From: Chloroflexus sp. Y-396-1
Lineage (GTDB): Bacteria; Chloroflexota; Chloroflexia; Chloroflexales; Chloroflexaceae
NCBI RefSeq assembly: GCF_000516515.1
Contig: NZ_KI911784.1
Span: forward strand, 868,001 to 932,000
Reading direction: 5' to 3'
DNA length: 64,000 nt
The notes beneath the pieces were generated by a model that saw only the letters and a list, made by a program, of their open reading frames with translations, had not been told where the DNA came from and made no database searches. Numbering within the stretch: the stretch's first letter is position 1; each line of letters starts with the position of its first letter. Shown in pieces: positions 52,733-61,633 of the stretch. The translations under genes were made by a program, and so were the position numbers.

Positions 52733-54898
52733 TTACGCAGTGATAGCACGACCGTCGGGGTAGCAGGTCACGATATGCATGACACCACGCAAGGTAAAAC
52801 GGAAGGTGAGCTGTTGCCAGTGTTTGGGCAAACGTGGATGCACCTCCCAAGTACCGTCTGGATGGATGCGCAAACCACCGAACCCAAAGACGACAGCCTG
52901 CCAGACACCACCCGCTGACGCGGCGTGAATACCATCACCGGCATTTCCGCGCACATCACGGAGATCGGCACGCGCTGCACGAATGAAGTGCTCATACGCC
53001 TCGTCAACATCACCCATCTGACAGGCGACAATAGCCTGGATTGGCGGGCCGAGCGATGAGCCGTAGGTATGATCGGTGCGTGGGGTGTAATAATCGTAGT
53101 TAACCCGAATCTGGCTGTCGCTGTAGTGTTCGCGTAGCAGGAATTGCAACATCAAGACATCGGGTTGCTTAATGGCCTGATATTCGTTAGCACCTTCGAT
53201 CCCGAAAATCTCGTGCATCGATTTTGTGCGTGGTTCATAATCGGCCAGATTGACATCTTTAAGCTTGAAAAAGCCATCGAACTGTTCGATCAGGCCGTTG
53301 GCCGCGATGTTCACGCACATCTTTTCGGCGACCATCTGCCAGTGTTGTAGACGTTCAGCAGTCAGATCAAGCGTCTGCCGCAGTTCGGCCGCTTTCTGCG
53401 GTGCGTGTTGTTCGAGCCAGGCTAACGTCTCTAAACCGGCACGCAGATTCCATTGCGCCAACAGATTGGTGTAGGCATTGTTGTTCACGTGATCGTGGTA
53501 TTCATCGGGGCCAATGACGTCGGTGTAGCCATAGCAGCCCCGGTCGGCCAACCATTCGGCACGCGACGCGCAGAATTTGGCTGTATCCAACACGATTTCA
53601 GCACCACGTTCGATATACCACGCATCATCACCGGTCGCTTGCCAATATTGTTGAACGGCGTAAGCAACATCAGAAGAGATGTGAATTGCCAAATCACCTG
53701 TCCAGACCCGAGCCAGCTTCTTCTTATCGTGAAAATCTGGCACCCAGGTAGGCGTTACCTCCTCACCGGTATCGGCACTCTCCCACGCATACCACGCCCC
53801 CTCATAACCAGCGGCACGAGCCTTGGCACGAGCTGCCGGCAACGTCAGGTAACGATAATCAAGCAGGTTGCGAGCCACTTCGGGCATGGTGTAGATGAAG
53901 AGGGGAAGCATGAAGATTTCGGTATCCCAGAAGGCATGCCCGCGATAACCAAATCCAGAGAGAGTCTTGGCGCCAATATTGACACGCTGATCGTGGCGTG
54001 GCGCTGCAATTAGGAGTTGGAAGATACTGAAGCGCACAGCCAGATCGGCCTCTTCGTCGCCTTCTACGACGACATTACAGCGTTCCCATTCGCACGCCCA
54101 GGCCCGCTGTTGCGCAGTTAGCTCCTGATCCCAGTCTGTTACATGCTGGAGATGATGATGAGCCAGTTCCAGTGGGTTGCCGGTATCGCGTGAAGTGGCA
54201 ACGCCGACAAACTTATTCACGACAATCGGCGTACCGGCCCTCGCCTGATAGACCTGTTGGAGAGTCGGCACATTCTCAACATCCCAGAATGTGGTGGTGA
54301 GTGCAGCATCACCCACCAGACGCATCACCAGCGCCAGCTCAATCCCACTTTTGCGGGTGCGGGTGCGTAAGAAGACAGCGCCATCGGCAAGCTGCCCCTG
54401 GGCAACATGGCGCCAGTGGAGAAGTCCCTCATTGTCGGTCTGACCATTAAGTGCGCTTCGTAGCTCGATCTGACCATCAAATTCGGGGATGATCTCACAG
54501 TGTAACGCCAGCAGGTGTTCGTTCGCTAATGAAGCGAAGCGGGTAAAAATCAGAGTCGCTACGCGGCCGTTTGGCGATTGCCAGCGCACCTCGCGGCGCA
54601 GAACGCCGGTCTGTAAATCAAGATCACGTCGGTAAGCCAGGATGGTTCCGGTTGCCAACGAAAACTTCTCGCCGTCGATCACCACCTGCGTAGCCAGCCA
54701 GTCGGGTGTATTGGCGAGTTCAGTCACCACAACCGGCGCATCATCAAAGACACCGTGAATAAATGTAGCCCGTCGGTCGTTGGGATACCCTTCCTCAAAG
54801 GCCCCTCGGGTTGAGAGATAGCCATTCCCAATCGTGAAGATAGTCTCCTTGTGATGTTGTTTGGCTGGGTCGAATGATGTCTCAGATAGTATCCACAT
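52733..54898 (-). CDS. Glycoside hydrolase family 65 disaccharide phosphorylase
   Basis: Inverting phosphorylase for an alpha-glucosyl disaccharide (maltose, trehalose, kojibiose or nigerose), giving glucose and beta-glucose-1-phosphate. 721 residues from ATG 54898. The N-terminus WILSETSFDPAKQHHKETIF, TIGNGYLSTRGAFEEGYP is the family start. The catalytic acid Glu is in GYTDVIGPDEYHDHVNNNAY near residue 465; the phosphate-binding end has TYGSSLGPPIQAIVAC. A start at 54967 is possible. The HDHVNN spelling differs from the THVNN-like form of many maltose phosphorylases, so kojibiose or related specificity is worth testing. Operon with ABC transporter and pgmB. Confidence 0.92.
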   Translation of the reverse strand: MWILSETSFDPAKQHHKETIFTIGNGYLSTRGAFEEGYPNDRRATFIHGVFDDAPVVVTELANTPDWLATQVVIDGEKFSLATGTILAYRRDLDLQTGVLRREVRWQSPNGRVATLIFTRFASLANEHLLALHCEIIPEFDGQIELRSALNGQTDNEGLLHWRHVAQGQLADGAVFLRTRTRKSGIELALVMRLVGDAALTTTFWDVENVPTLQQVYQARAGTPIVVNKFVGVATSRDTGNPLELAHHHLQHVTDWDQELTAQQRAWACEWERCNVVVEGDEEADLAVRFSIFQLLIAAPRHDQRVNIGAKTLSGFGYRGHAFWDTEIFMLPLFIYTMPEVARNLLDYRYLTLPAARAKARAAGYEGAWYAWESADTGEEVTPTWVPDFHDKKKLARVWTGDLAIHISSDVAYAVQQYWQATGDDAWYIERGAEIVLDTAKFCASRAEWLADRGCYGYTDVIGPDEYHDHVNNNAYTNLLAQWNLRAGLETLAWLEQHAPQKAAELRQTLDLTAERLQHWQMVAEKMCVNIAANGLIEQFDGFFKLKDVNLADYEPRTKSMHEIFGIEGANEYQAIKQPDVLMLQFLLREHYSDSQIRVNYDYYTPRTDHTYGSSLGPPIQAIVACQMGDVDEAYEHFIRAARADLRDVRGNAGDGIHAASAGGVWQAVVFGFGGLRIHPDGTWEVHPRLPKHWQQLTFRFTLRGVMHIVTCYPDGRAITA

Positions 54899-55022
54899 AC
54901 CTGTTCTCTTGTCTTGTGAAACGGCGAAAACGATCTGGGCAGCCGAGACGCGATCGTGCGCATCCATGCGCTGCCCATTACCTGGTTGTATAGTGTTACT
55001 CACATTCCAGCGTGCACGTGCC

Positions 55023-55946
55023 CTATCCTTCCTTTGAACCGGTAGCAGCAATACTCCGCACGAAATACTGCTGGAAGACGAAGAAGATGATCAAAATTGG
55101 GAGCGTATTGAAGATCGATCCGGCCAGAATCACCGAGTAGAGCGTATAGTACTCACCACGGAACCATTGCAAGCCGATTGGCAGCGTAAACTGTTCGGGT
55201 GAACGGAGAACCAGCAGGGGCCACATAAAATTGTTCCAGGCTCCCTGAAACGTTAGCAGGGCGAGGGTGATCAACCGGGTCTGGCTAATTGGCAGCACAA
55301 TGCGGAAGAATGTCCCCCATCGCCCTGATCCATCCATCATCGCAGCCTCTTCCAATTCTTTGGGGAACGACTTATAGAACTGGGTCATCATAAAGACACC
55401 GAAAGCATCGGCCATGCCGGGTAAGATGACTCCCCAGGGATTGTCGATGAGGCCAAAACCGGTCGGGAGCTTGAACATCCCCAAATCAATCCCACCGCGA
55501 ATGAGACCCGGCCCGATGATAAGGAAAGAGGGGATAAGTGTGACAACGCCGGGCATCATCATCGAAATCAGCAGTAGATTAAACCAGAAATTCTTAAGCG
55601 GAAACTCAATACGGGCGAAGGCGTAACCGGCCATTGCACAGAAGAGTACGCGGAAGATCGTGACGATGACCGAGATAAAGACACTATTCCACACCCAACG
55701 CGGGAAGAGCTGAAAGGTGCCCAGGATCGTCTGGTAGTTTTCGAGCGTAAAGGGAATCGGCGCCCAGATCGGTGGTGTGTAGATGTCGGCCACCGGCTTA
55801 AACGAGAAGACCAGCGTGAAATAGAGCGGCGCCACCGAAAGGACAGCCCAGAAGGCCAGCATGGCGAAGAAAAGGTATTTACGCAGCCGGTCGAAGAAGA
55901 CGGTCTGTTCGTAAACCCGAGTCTGTGCTTGTGTTGTTACTGCCAT
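55023..55946 (-). CDS. Sugar ABC transporter permease, MalG type
   Basis: 307 residues with six membrane spans. The EAA loop that docks the ATPase is KELEEAAMMDGSGRWGTFFR with IVLPISQ. The C-terminus matches the MalG subgroup (LFQQYFVRSI). ATG at 55946. Follows the MalF-type permease by 13 bases. The ATPase subunit is not encoded here and is probably a shared MsmK/UgpC-type protein from elsewhere. Confidence 0.93.
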   Translation of the reverse strand: MAVTTQAQTRVYEQTVFFDRLRKYLFFAMLAFWAVLSVAPLYFTLVFSFKPVADIYTPPIWAPIPFTLENYQTILGTFQLFPRWVWNSVFISVIVTIFRVLFCAMAGYAFARIEFPLKNFWFNLLLISMMMPGVVTLIPSFLIIGPGLIRGGIDLGMFKLPTGFGLIDNPWGVILPGMADAFGVFMMTQFYKSFPKELEEAAMMDGSGRWGTFFRIVLPISQTRLITLALLTFQGAWNNFMWPLLVLRSPEQFTLPIGLQWFRGEYYTLYSVILAGSIFNTLPILIIFFVFQQYFVRSIAATGSKEG

Positions 55947-55959
55947 CGATATTGCCTTT

Positions 55960-56850
55960 CTAGCGCTCGGTGCCGCTGCCGCTGCCCTCTATCACTTTTC
56001 GTTGCAATAGGGTAACTGCCAGGATAATGAGCGTCAGGATGACCGCTAATGCCGATGCCTGACCCATCTGGATTCGGGTATCACGGAAAGCCCACTTGTA
56101 GATTAGGTAGGTAATGGTAGTTGTACTATCGAGTGGCCCCCCAGCAGTCATCACATAAATCTGGTCGAAGACCTGAAAACAGCCGATGACCCCTACAGTT
56201 ACGACAAAGAAGATCACCGGTCGTAACATCGGAATGGTAATGTAAAAGAATTTCTGGATACCGTTGGCCCCATCGATTTCGGCTGCTTCATACACTGCTA
56301 GGGGAATATCTTGCAAACCGGTCAGGAAAATCAGCATCAACGTACCGCTCGTTGTGAAGATGTTCATTCCCATAATCACATAAAATGCGGTACGTGGATC
56401 ATCGAGCCAGTTGACCGTCAGACCGGTGATCTGATTGAAAATCCCCTGCGGCGCAAAAATCCAGATAAAGATCAGCGAAATCACGACCGATGATGTCACC
56501 GAGGGCAAATAGAAAATAGTGCGGAAAAAGCGCTGAAATCGCAGATTCTGATCCATGGCAAAGGCCAGCACCAGACTAAGAAAGGTCTGGATCGGCACGA
56601 CGATCAGCACATATTTGAAGGTATTGGGCAGCGCTTTTGCCAGAAAGAGTTCATCTTCCAGCACACGCTGATACCCCTCTAATCCCCACCAGCGCGGCGG
56701 TCGGAGCAGGTTGTATTCGGTGAACGAGAGATATACCGCGTAACCGAGAGAGATCAGGCTAAAGATAATGAAGATGATCAACCATGGCGAAATAAATAGA
56801 TACCCGTTTAATGCTTCAACAATCTTGCGGCGGTCAGTTCTCGCTCGCAT
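55960..56850 (-). CDS. Sugar ABC transporter permease, MalF type
   Basis: 296 residues, six membrane spans. First span LFISPWLIIFIIFSLISLGY. EAA loop AVYEAAEIDGANGIQKFFYI followed by TIPMLRPV. The ATG at 56850 has GGGAG upstream; a start at 56913 would overlap the end of the binding-protein gene. Forms the membrane channel with the MalG-type partner. Confidence 0.93.
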   Translation of the reverse strand: MRARTDRRKIVEALNGYLFISPWLIIFIIFSLISLGYAVYLSFTEYNLLRPPRWWGLEGYQRVLEDELFLAKALPNTFKYVLIVVPIQTFLSLVLAFAMDQNLRFQRFFRTIFYLPSVTSSVVISLIFIWIFAPQGIFNQITGLTVNWLDDPRTAFYVIMGMNIFTTSGTLMLIFLTGLQDIPLAVYEAAEIDGANGIQKFFYITIPMLRPVIFFVVTVGVIGCFQVFDQIYVMTAGGPLDSTTTITYLIYKWAFRDTRIQMGQASALAVILTLIILAVTLLQRKVIEGSGSGTER

Positions 56851-56913
56851 GTCATACTCCCGTCGTTTGGTGGGGCGCAGCGACCGGAGTTGACCGGTCG
56901 CTGCGCGCAGCAA

Positions 56914-58233
56914 CTACCGTAATGCCTTCCGAATTGAATCCGCCGCTTGCTTCATCGCATCTGGTACCGGCTGGTTTTCCTTGAAGATGCGCTCCAGGGC
57001 TTTCGCCATTTGATCGTTGACATCGGAACCGACAGCGCCCCAGAAGAACGGACGCGCACCGAAGAAGGAACCGTTGAAGATCGCTGCCGAGTTAGGATTG
57101 TTCTTCAGATAGTCACTGTTCTGCAACGATTTCCGCGATGGTAGCGCAAATCCACTTTCCAACACCGTCTTCTGGCTGGCTTCGCTGGTCAGGAAGTTCA
57201 CCACCTTCCACGCGGCGTCTGGATTCTTGGTATTGGCCGAGATACCCCAGGCGACGGTAAAGATCAGGTTACCTTCACCACCCGGCCCGGCCGGCGGCAT
57301 CACCACACCGTACTGCGTGTTCGGGAATTGATCGCGCAGATAGGGGATCAACCAGCCACCTTCGTACACCATTGCACACTGACCTTTGCCGAAGAGGGTG
57401 CCCTGCCAGCCTTCGCCGAGATCTGAAGGCAACGCGCCAATCTTGGCAGTGCGGAACGAGGTGTAGAACTCGGCGGCCTTCACCGCTGCTTCACTATCGA
57501 GCATCGTGTCGCTATAGTCATCCTTCATCACCATCCCGCCATTTTGGAAGACAAAGACCGGGAACCGACCTGGATCAGGCGGTGTGCAGAAACCGTAGAC
57601 CGGACGATTGGGATCGCTGAGGTCGGTCAGCTTTTCGGCAGCCGCCCGCAGATCATCCCATGTCCAATCGTCGGTTGGATAGGCAAGACCAGCCTTGTCA
57701 AACAATGCTTTGTTGTAGAACATACCAAGCGTGTTGAAGTCCTTTGGAATACCGTAGGTCTTGCCTTCGTAGGTAAAAGCATCGATCAGCGCCGGGATGA
57801 AGTCGTCACGCGAGACACCACTAGTCGCCATCAGATCATCGAGCGGGAGCAGCGCATTGTTCGCCGCCAACTCGAGCCACCAGAAAATATCAACGTAGAA
57901 GATGTCAGGCTCGGTGCCCGAGGCAATCGATGTCAGGAGCACCTGCTTGTAATCGCCGGTAATCGGCTCATACTTGACCAAAATATCGGGATTTTCTACC
58001 GAGAACTTGTACAGCAGCGATTCGAGCAGAGCTGTCTCAGCCGGACTGGACGCCCATCCTGACAAACGTACTGTAATCTTTTCTGCTGGCACGACCACTG
58101 TCTCGCGCACCGTGACTGTTTCACGCACCGTCTGCGGCGTCGGTTGAGTCTGTTGAGTGGTGGTCTGGCCACAGGCGCTCAAACCCAGCGCCAGCACAGT
58201 CAGAACGAGTAGGAGCTTGATCAGGCGATTCAT
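56914..58233 (-). CDS. Sugar-binding lipoprotein of ABC transporter (family 1)
   Basis: 439 residues. A lipoprotein signal (LLLVLTVLALGLSAC, lipobox LSAC) anchors it outside the membrane. The mature part is a typical extracellular solute-binding family 1 protein: ILVKYEPITGDYKQVLLTSI, DLLMATSG-type loops, YGIPKDFNTLGMFYNKALFD and GQCAMVYEGGWLIPYL. The ATG at 58233 is set by AAAGGAG just upstream (an ATG at 58248 lies inside that site). Likely binds the disaccharide cleaved by the GH65 enzyme. Confidence 0.93.
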   Translation of the reverse strand: MNRLIKLLLVLTVLALGLSACGQTTTQQTQPTPQTVRETVTVRETVVVPAEKITVRLSGWASSPAETALLESLLYKFSVENPDILVKYEPITGDYKQVLLTSIASGTEPDIFYVDIFWWLELAANNALLPLDDLMATSGVSRDDFIPALIDAFTYEGKTYGIPKDFNTLGMFYNKALFDKAGLAYPTDDWTWDDLRAAAEKLTDLSDPNRPVYGFCTPPDPGRFPVFVFQNGGMVMKDDYSDTMLDSEAAVKAAEFYTSFRTAKIGALPSDLGEGWQGTLFGKGQCAMVYEGGWLIPYLRDQFPNTQYGVVMPPAGPGGEGNLIFTVAWGISANTKNPDAAWKVVNFLTSEASQKTVLESGFALPSRKSLQNSDYLKNNPNSAAIFNGSFFGARPFFWGAVGSDVNDQMAKALERIFKENQPVPDAMKQAADSIRKALR

Positions 58234-58301
58234 AGCTTCTCCTTTCAAATCCTAAAGAAAACATTAACACCTGCGACTGTGAAAAGATTAATTTTTTAGA
58301 T

Positions 58302-58316
58302 CATTTTTTACCCTCC
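58302..58316 (-). other. Minimal reading frame ATG-ATC-TAA behind a strong ribosome binding site
   Basis: On the minus strand GGAGGG (58316-58311) is followed at 6-base spacing by ATG ATC TAA (58304-58296), in the leader between the lacI and binding-protein genes. May be chance in an A/T-rich leader, or a start-stop element influencing translation of the next gene. Confidence 0.3.
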
Positions 58317-58387
58317 TTTTTTGGAATAACAACCAGCTACCCGACCATCAACGGGCGATGATCGGGAACGAACATTGGCGTACCGTA

Positions 58388-59407
58388 TCAGGCAGAAGCG
58401 CGAATGATCAGCGAAGGTTGGAGAAGAACATGTTTCTGCGCTACCGGTTGCCCTTCCACTAACGCCACCAGCAACTCAACGCATTTATGACCGGACTCGG
58501 CAATTGGCTGGCGCACACTTGTTAGCGGCGGGAAGAGGTACTGGGCCATCGGTGCATCATCAAAGCCGATAATCGCCAGGTCAGTGCCGATCTCTAGGCC
58601 GCGTTCGCGGGCGGCGGCCATCGCCCCAATAGCCATCGTATCGTTCAGGGCCATAATCGCGGTCGGTCGCTGTTCAGATGGCAGATCAAGCAAGTGCAGG
58701 GTCATTGCCCGCCCAACCTCAAACGTACCTTCCCCGCGCAACACGTACTCCGGCTCGATACCAATCTGAGCTGCCTGCATCGCGTCCAGATACCCTTGCA
58801 GGCGGTCATTCCCGACTCGTGAGTCTTCTGGCCAGGCGAGGATTGCAATTCGCCGGTGACCGCGCCCGATGAGATACTCGACGGCTTGTCTGGTTCCGGC
58901 TGCACCATCAATATCAACCCAGGCAAAATCCCAGTCGGGGTTGGAACGACCAAAAGCCACGAAGGGGAATTTCTGTTTCAGCAAAAATTGAATCCGTGGA
59001 TCGTTGTAGTTAACGCTTGAGAGCACGAATCCGTCAACATTGCCACTCCGAATCAAATCACGGTACGCATCCACCTGCGCGCTACCCGCTTGAAAGGGGA
59101 AGGGCAAGACATAGTAACCAACTGCGCTTGCCTCGCGCACCATACTGCTCAGAAACTGATCGAGAATGTGATTGACTTGACCGGGTTCGGTTTGCGTCCA
59201 CGAATACCCGATCATAAAACTCCGCCCGGCTCGCATGTTGCGGGCGATGCGATTAGGTCGATAGCCCAATTCCCGTACCGCTGCCTGAATCCGCTCCATC
59301 GTTTCGGGCGCAACTTGCATATCGCCGTTCAGCACCTTGGAGACAGTCTGGTAACTAACCCCGGCGCGCGCCGCTACATCTTTGAGCGTGACTTTGGTGG
59401 CTGTCAT
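58388..59407 (-). CDS. LacI-family transcriptional regulator of the disaccharide operon
   Basis: 339 residues. The HTH and hinge helix read VTLKDVAARAGVSYQTVSKV and LNGDMQ, VAPETMERIQAAVRELGYRP, NRIARNM. The periplasmic-binding-protein-like effector domain includes IDGAAGTRQAVEYLIGRGHR and ALNDTMAIGAMAAARERGLE with IIGFDDAPMAQYLFPPLTSV. The ATG at 59407 is used; the upstream in-frame extension runs through operator-like palindromes and is non-coding. First gene of the operon and probably its repressor, with autoregulation through the three palindromes at 59426-59504. Confidence 0.93.
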   Translation of the reverse strand: MTATKVTLKDVAARAGVSYQTVSKVLNGDMQVAPETMERIQAAVRELGYRPNRIARNMRAGRSFMIGYSWTQTEPGQVNHILDQFLSSMVREASAVGYYVLPFPFQAGSAQVDAYRDLIRSGNVDGFVLSSVNYNDPRIQFLLKQKFPFVAFGRSNPDWDFAWVDIDGAAGTRQAVEYLIGRGHRRIAILAWPEDSRVGNDRLQGYLDAMQAAQIGIEPEYVLRGEGTFEVGRAMTLHLLDLPSEQRPTAIMALNDTMAIGAMAAARERGLEIGTDLAIIGFDDAPMAQYLFPPLTSVRQPIAESGHKCVELLVALVEGQPVAQKHVLLQPSLIIRASA

Positions 59408-59425
59408 AGGCGTATCGATCTCTCT

Positions 59426-59441
59426 AGGCGAACGTTCGCCT
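59426..59441. promoter_or_regulatory. Operator palindrome O1 of the LacI-type regulator
   Basis: Perfect 16-base palindrome AGGCGAACGTTCGCCT centred on CG, 18 bases upstream of the regulator's ATG. The form CGAACGTTCG is typical of LacI-family operators. Confidence 0.85.
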
Positions 59442-59481
59442 TTATCATACACCCTGTAGGTTGAGTTGTCAAGAGGAAAAA

Positions 59482-59504
59482 GCGAACGTTCGCCCGAACG
59501 TTCG
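59482..59504. promoter_or_regulatory. Operator palindromes O2 and O3
   Basis: GCGAACGTTCGC (59482-59493) and CGAACGTTCG (59495-59504), adjacent and one turn apart, 40 bases upstream of O1. Together with O1 they form a cluster suited to cooperative or looped repression. Confidence 0.85.
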
Positions 59505-59717
59505 TCACTACCTGCACGAATAGAGAGGAGTGAGCGGGAGGGCGGTTTCATAATCTACTGGAGTGATTTCTCCCTGCGACAGAAGGACGCCGCACGCCGT
59601 ACCTCTACGAATGCGCACGACATCGCGGCGCGGGTGAAAATGCCTATCACTTGATCTGGTTTGCCTCGCTGCCTCTTCGATATGCGGTATACTAAGGAAC
59701 AGAAGAAAAGATAGCGA

Positions 59718-59832
59718 GTGTGTCTGAAAAACACAGTGCTAGTAGCCGGATGACACCTCTCGTTCTCTCTCACCGATAGACGCGGGAGACACACGGCAAT
59801 ATGCGGAAGTTAAGAGAGATTTTCAGACACGC
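59718..59832. mobile_element. 115-bp MITE-like element with IS5-type ends
   Basis: Ends GTGTGTCTGAAAA (59718-59730) and the complement of TTTTCAGACACGC (59820-59832), matching 12 of 13. The core GTGTCTGAAA also occurs at the left end of the dead IS5-like element at 24152. Its right end is 15 bases before argS, so it forms the argS leader. No clear target duplication. Confidence 0.7.
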
Positions 59833-59847
59833 CCTGAGGAGAAGTCT

Positions 59848-61572
59848 ATGCGCTATGCGCTCGAACGGTTTATTGCTGAAATCAAAGATGCTATTCTGGC
59901 TACCGGTAAGGTACCGGCTGATTTGATCGAAATTACAACCCCCAAACCCAATATTCCTGCTGATCGTACTTTTGTTACGTTCAAAGCAGCAAAGGCGCTT
60001 GGTATTGATCCGAATCGTTTGGCTGCCGATCTGGCTGCAACGTTGACTCTCCCACCAGATTCGCTGATTGGTGAAGTGTCGGCCAGCGGCCCGTTCCTCA
60101 ACTTCTCCTTGCACCCGCAACGTCTGGCTGCTACCGTGCTCGAAGAGATTATGGCAAGCGGTACGGCATACGGGACATTGACTGATGGTGCCGGTCGAAC
60201 GGTAGTGATCGATTACTCTTCGCCCAACATTGCTAAGCGGATGCATGTAGGGCATATCCGCTCGACGATCATCGGACAGTCGCTCGTGCATATCTTTCGC
60301 GCCCTTGGCTATCGGGTGATCGGTGATAACCATCTTGGCGATTGGGGTACTCAGTTTGGCATTATTTTAGCTGCAATGCAGCGCTACGGACGACCGCAGA
60401 ATGAAGGCGAAGCGGCTATGGCCGAGCTTGAGGCGCTTTATGCGCGCTACAATGCCGAGATGAAGGACGATCCGGCCCTTGAGGAGGAGGCCCGGCGCTG
60501 GTCGCTGGCTCTCGAACAGGGTGACCCGACGGCACGTGCGCTCTGGCAATGGTGTGTTGATCTGTCATTACGGGCTGCGCAGCGCAACTACGACCGGCTA
60601 GGTATTCGTTTTGATTATGCTTACGGCGAGAGTTTCTACGAGTCGATGCTGCCCGGTGTTATCGAAGAAGCCTTACGCTCGGAAGCCGCATTCCGTGATG
60701 TCGATGGCGCTGTTGTGGCCGAACTTGATAAACTACCTAGGTTTATCATCCAGCGCAGCGATGGTGGTACCGTCTACATGACACGCGACATCGCCACAAT
60801 TAAGTTTCGGATCCAGGAGTTCAACCCTTCACACATTATTTACGTGGTAGACGCACGACAGGAATTGCACTTCAGACAACTCTTCGCTATTGTGCGGGCG
60901 ATGGGCTATGCGCACGATGTAGAGCTGGTTCATGTTCCTTTTGGAGTTATTACTACTCCCGATGGTCAGCCGCTTTCGACCAAAAAAGGCAACATGGTCT
61001 ATCTTGAAGCCTTACTTGATGAGGCTGTAGCACGGGCACGTGCCCTGGTTGATGCGAAAAGCCCCGATCTTTCGCCCGAAGAACGCGCAGCAATTGCCGA
61101 AGCTGTTGGTATCGGCGCCGTGATCTACAACGATCTCTATCAAGACCCGCGCCGAAATATTACCCTCGATTGGGATCGCATGCTCTCGATTGAGGGCAAC
61201 AGCGCAGCCTACTTGCAATATTCGCACGCTCGCTGTCGTTCAATTTTGCGCCGAGCAGCCGAAGAGGGGGTGGAATCGGCGACCCCTGACCTTACCCTCC
61301 TGACCCATTCGAGCGAGCAACGTCTCATCCGCCACCTAGCCCGACTACCCGAAGCAGTCCGCGAGGCTGCTGCACGCTATGCACCATTCGTCATCGCCGA
61401 CTGGTGTTACACTACGGCCCGCGAATTTGGTATCTTCTTTGAGCAATGTCCGGTCTTGCGCGCCGAGCCACCCACGTTACGGGCAGCGCGCCTCCGGTTG
61501 GTTGCGGCAACGGCGAATGCGTTGCAGAATGGATTGGCATTGCTGGGGATCAAGGCGCCTGAGCGGATGTAA
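59848..61572 (+). CDS. argS: Arginyl-tRNA synthetase
   Basis: Class I synthetase charging tRNA-Arg, 574 residues. The HIGH motif appears as HVGH at 133-136 (SSPNIAKRMHVGHIRST). GDNHLGDWGTQFGIILAAM is the conserved block that follows. The KMSKS equivalent is LSTKKGNMVY, and the C-terminal anticodon-binding domain ends with LRAARLRLVAATANALQNGL. An N-terminal Add1-type domain is present. GAGGAGA precedes the ATG at 59848. The promoter region has been altered by the 115-bp inverted-repeat element. Confidence 0.97.
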   Translation: MRYALERFIAEIKDAILATGKVPADLIEITTPKPNIPADRTFVTFKAAKALGIDPNRLAADLAATLTLPPDSLIGEVSASGPFLNFSLHPQRLAATVLEEIMASGTAYGTLTDGAGRTVVIDYSSPNIAKRMHVGHIRSTIIGQSLVHIFRALGYRVIGDNHLGDWGTQFGIILAAMQRYGRPQNEGEAAMAELEALYARYNAEMKDDPALEEEARRWSLALEQGDPTARALWQWCVDLSLRAAQRNYDRLGIRFDYAYGESFYESMLPGVIEEALRSEAAFRDVDGAVVAELDKLPRFIIQRSDGGTVYMTRDIATIKFRIQEFNPSHIIYVVDARQELHFRQLFAIVRAMGYAHDVELVHVPFGVITTPDGQPLSTKKGNMVYLEALLDEAVARARALVDAKSPDLSPEERAAIAEAVGIGAVIYNDLYQDPRRNITLDWDRMLSIEGNSAAYLQYSHARCRSILRRAAEEGVESATPDLTLLTHSSEQRLIRHLARLPEAVREAAARYAPFVIADWCYTTAREFGIFFEQCPVLRAEPPTLRAARLRLVAATANALQNGLALLGIKAPERM

Positions 61573-61633
61573 CAACCGGCATATGGGCAACCTGAGCGTT
61601 TGCAATGCCGACAGCACAACGGTTGAGGTATGT

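Noticed and set aside
59720-59830. Possible T-box or attenuator before argS
   Set aside because: The only structure seen is a terminal inverted repeat pair 100 bases apart with no specifier loop, T-box sequence or terminator; a MITE explains it better.
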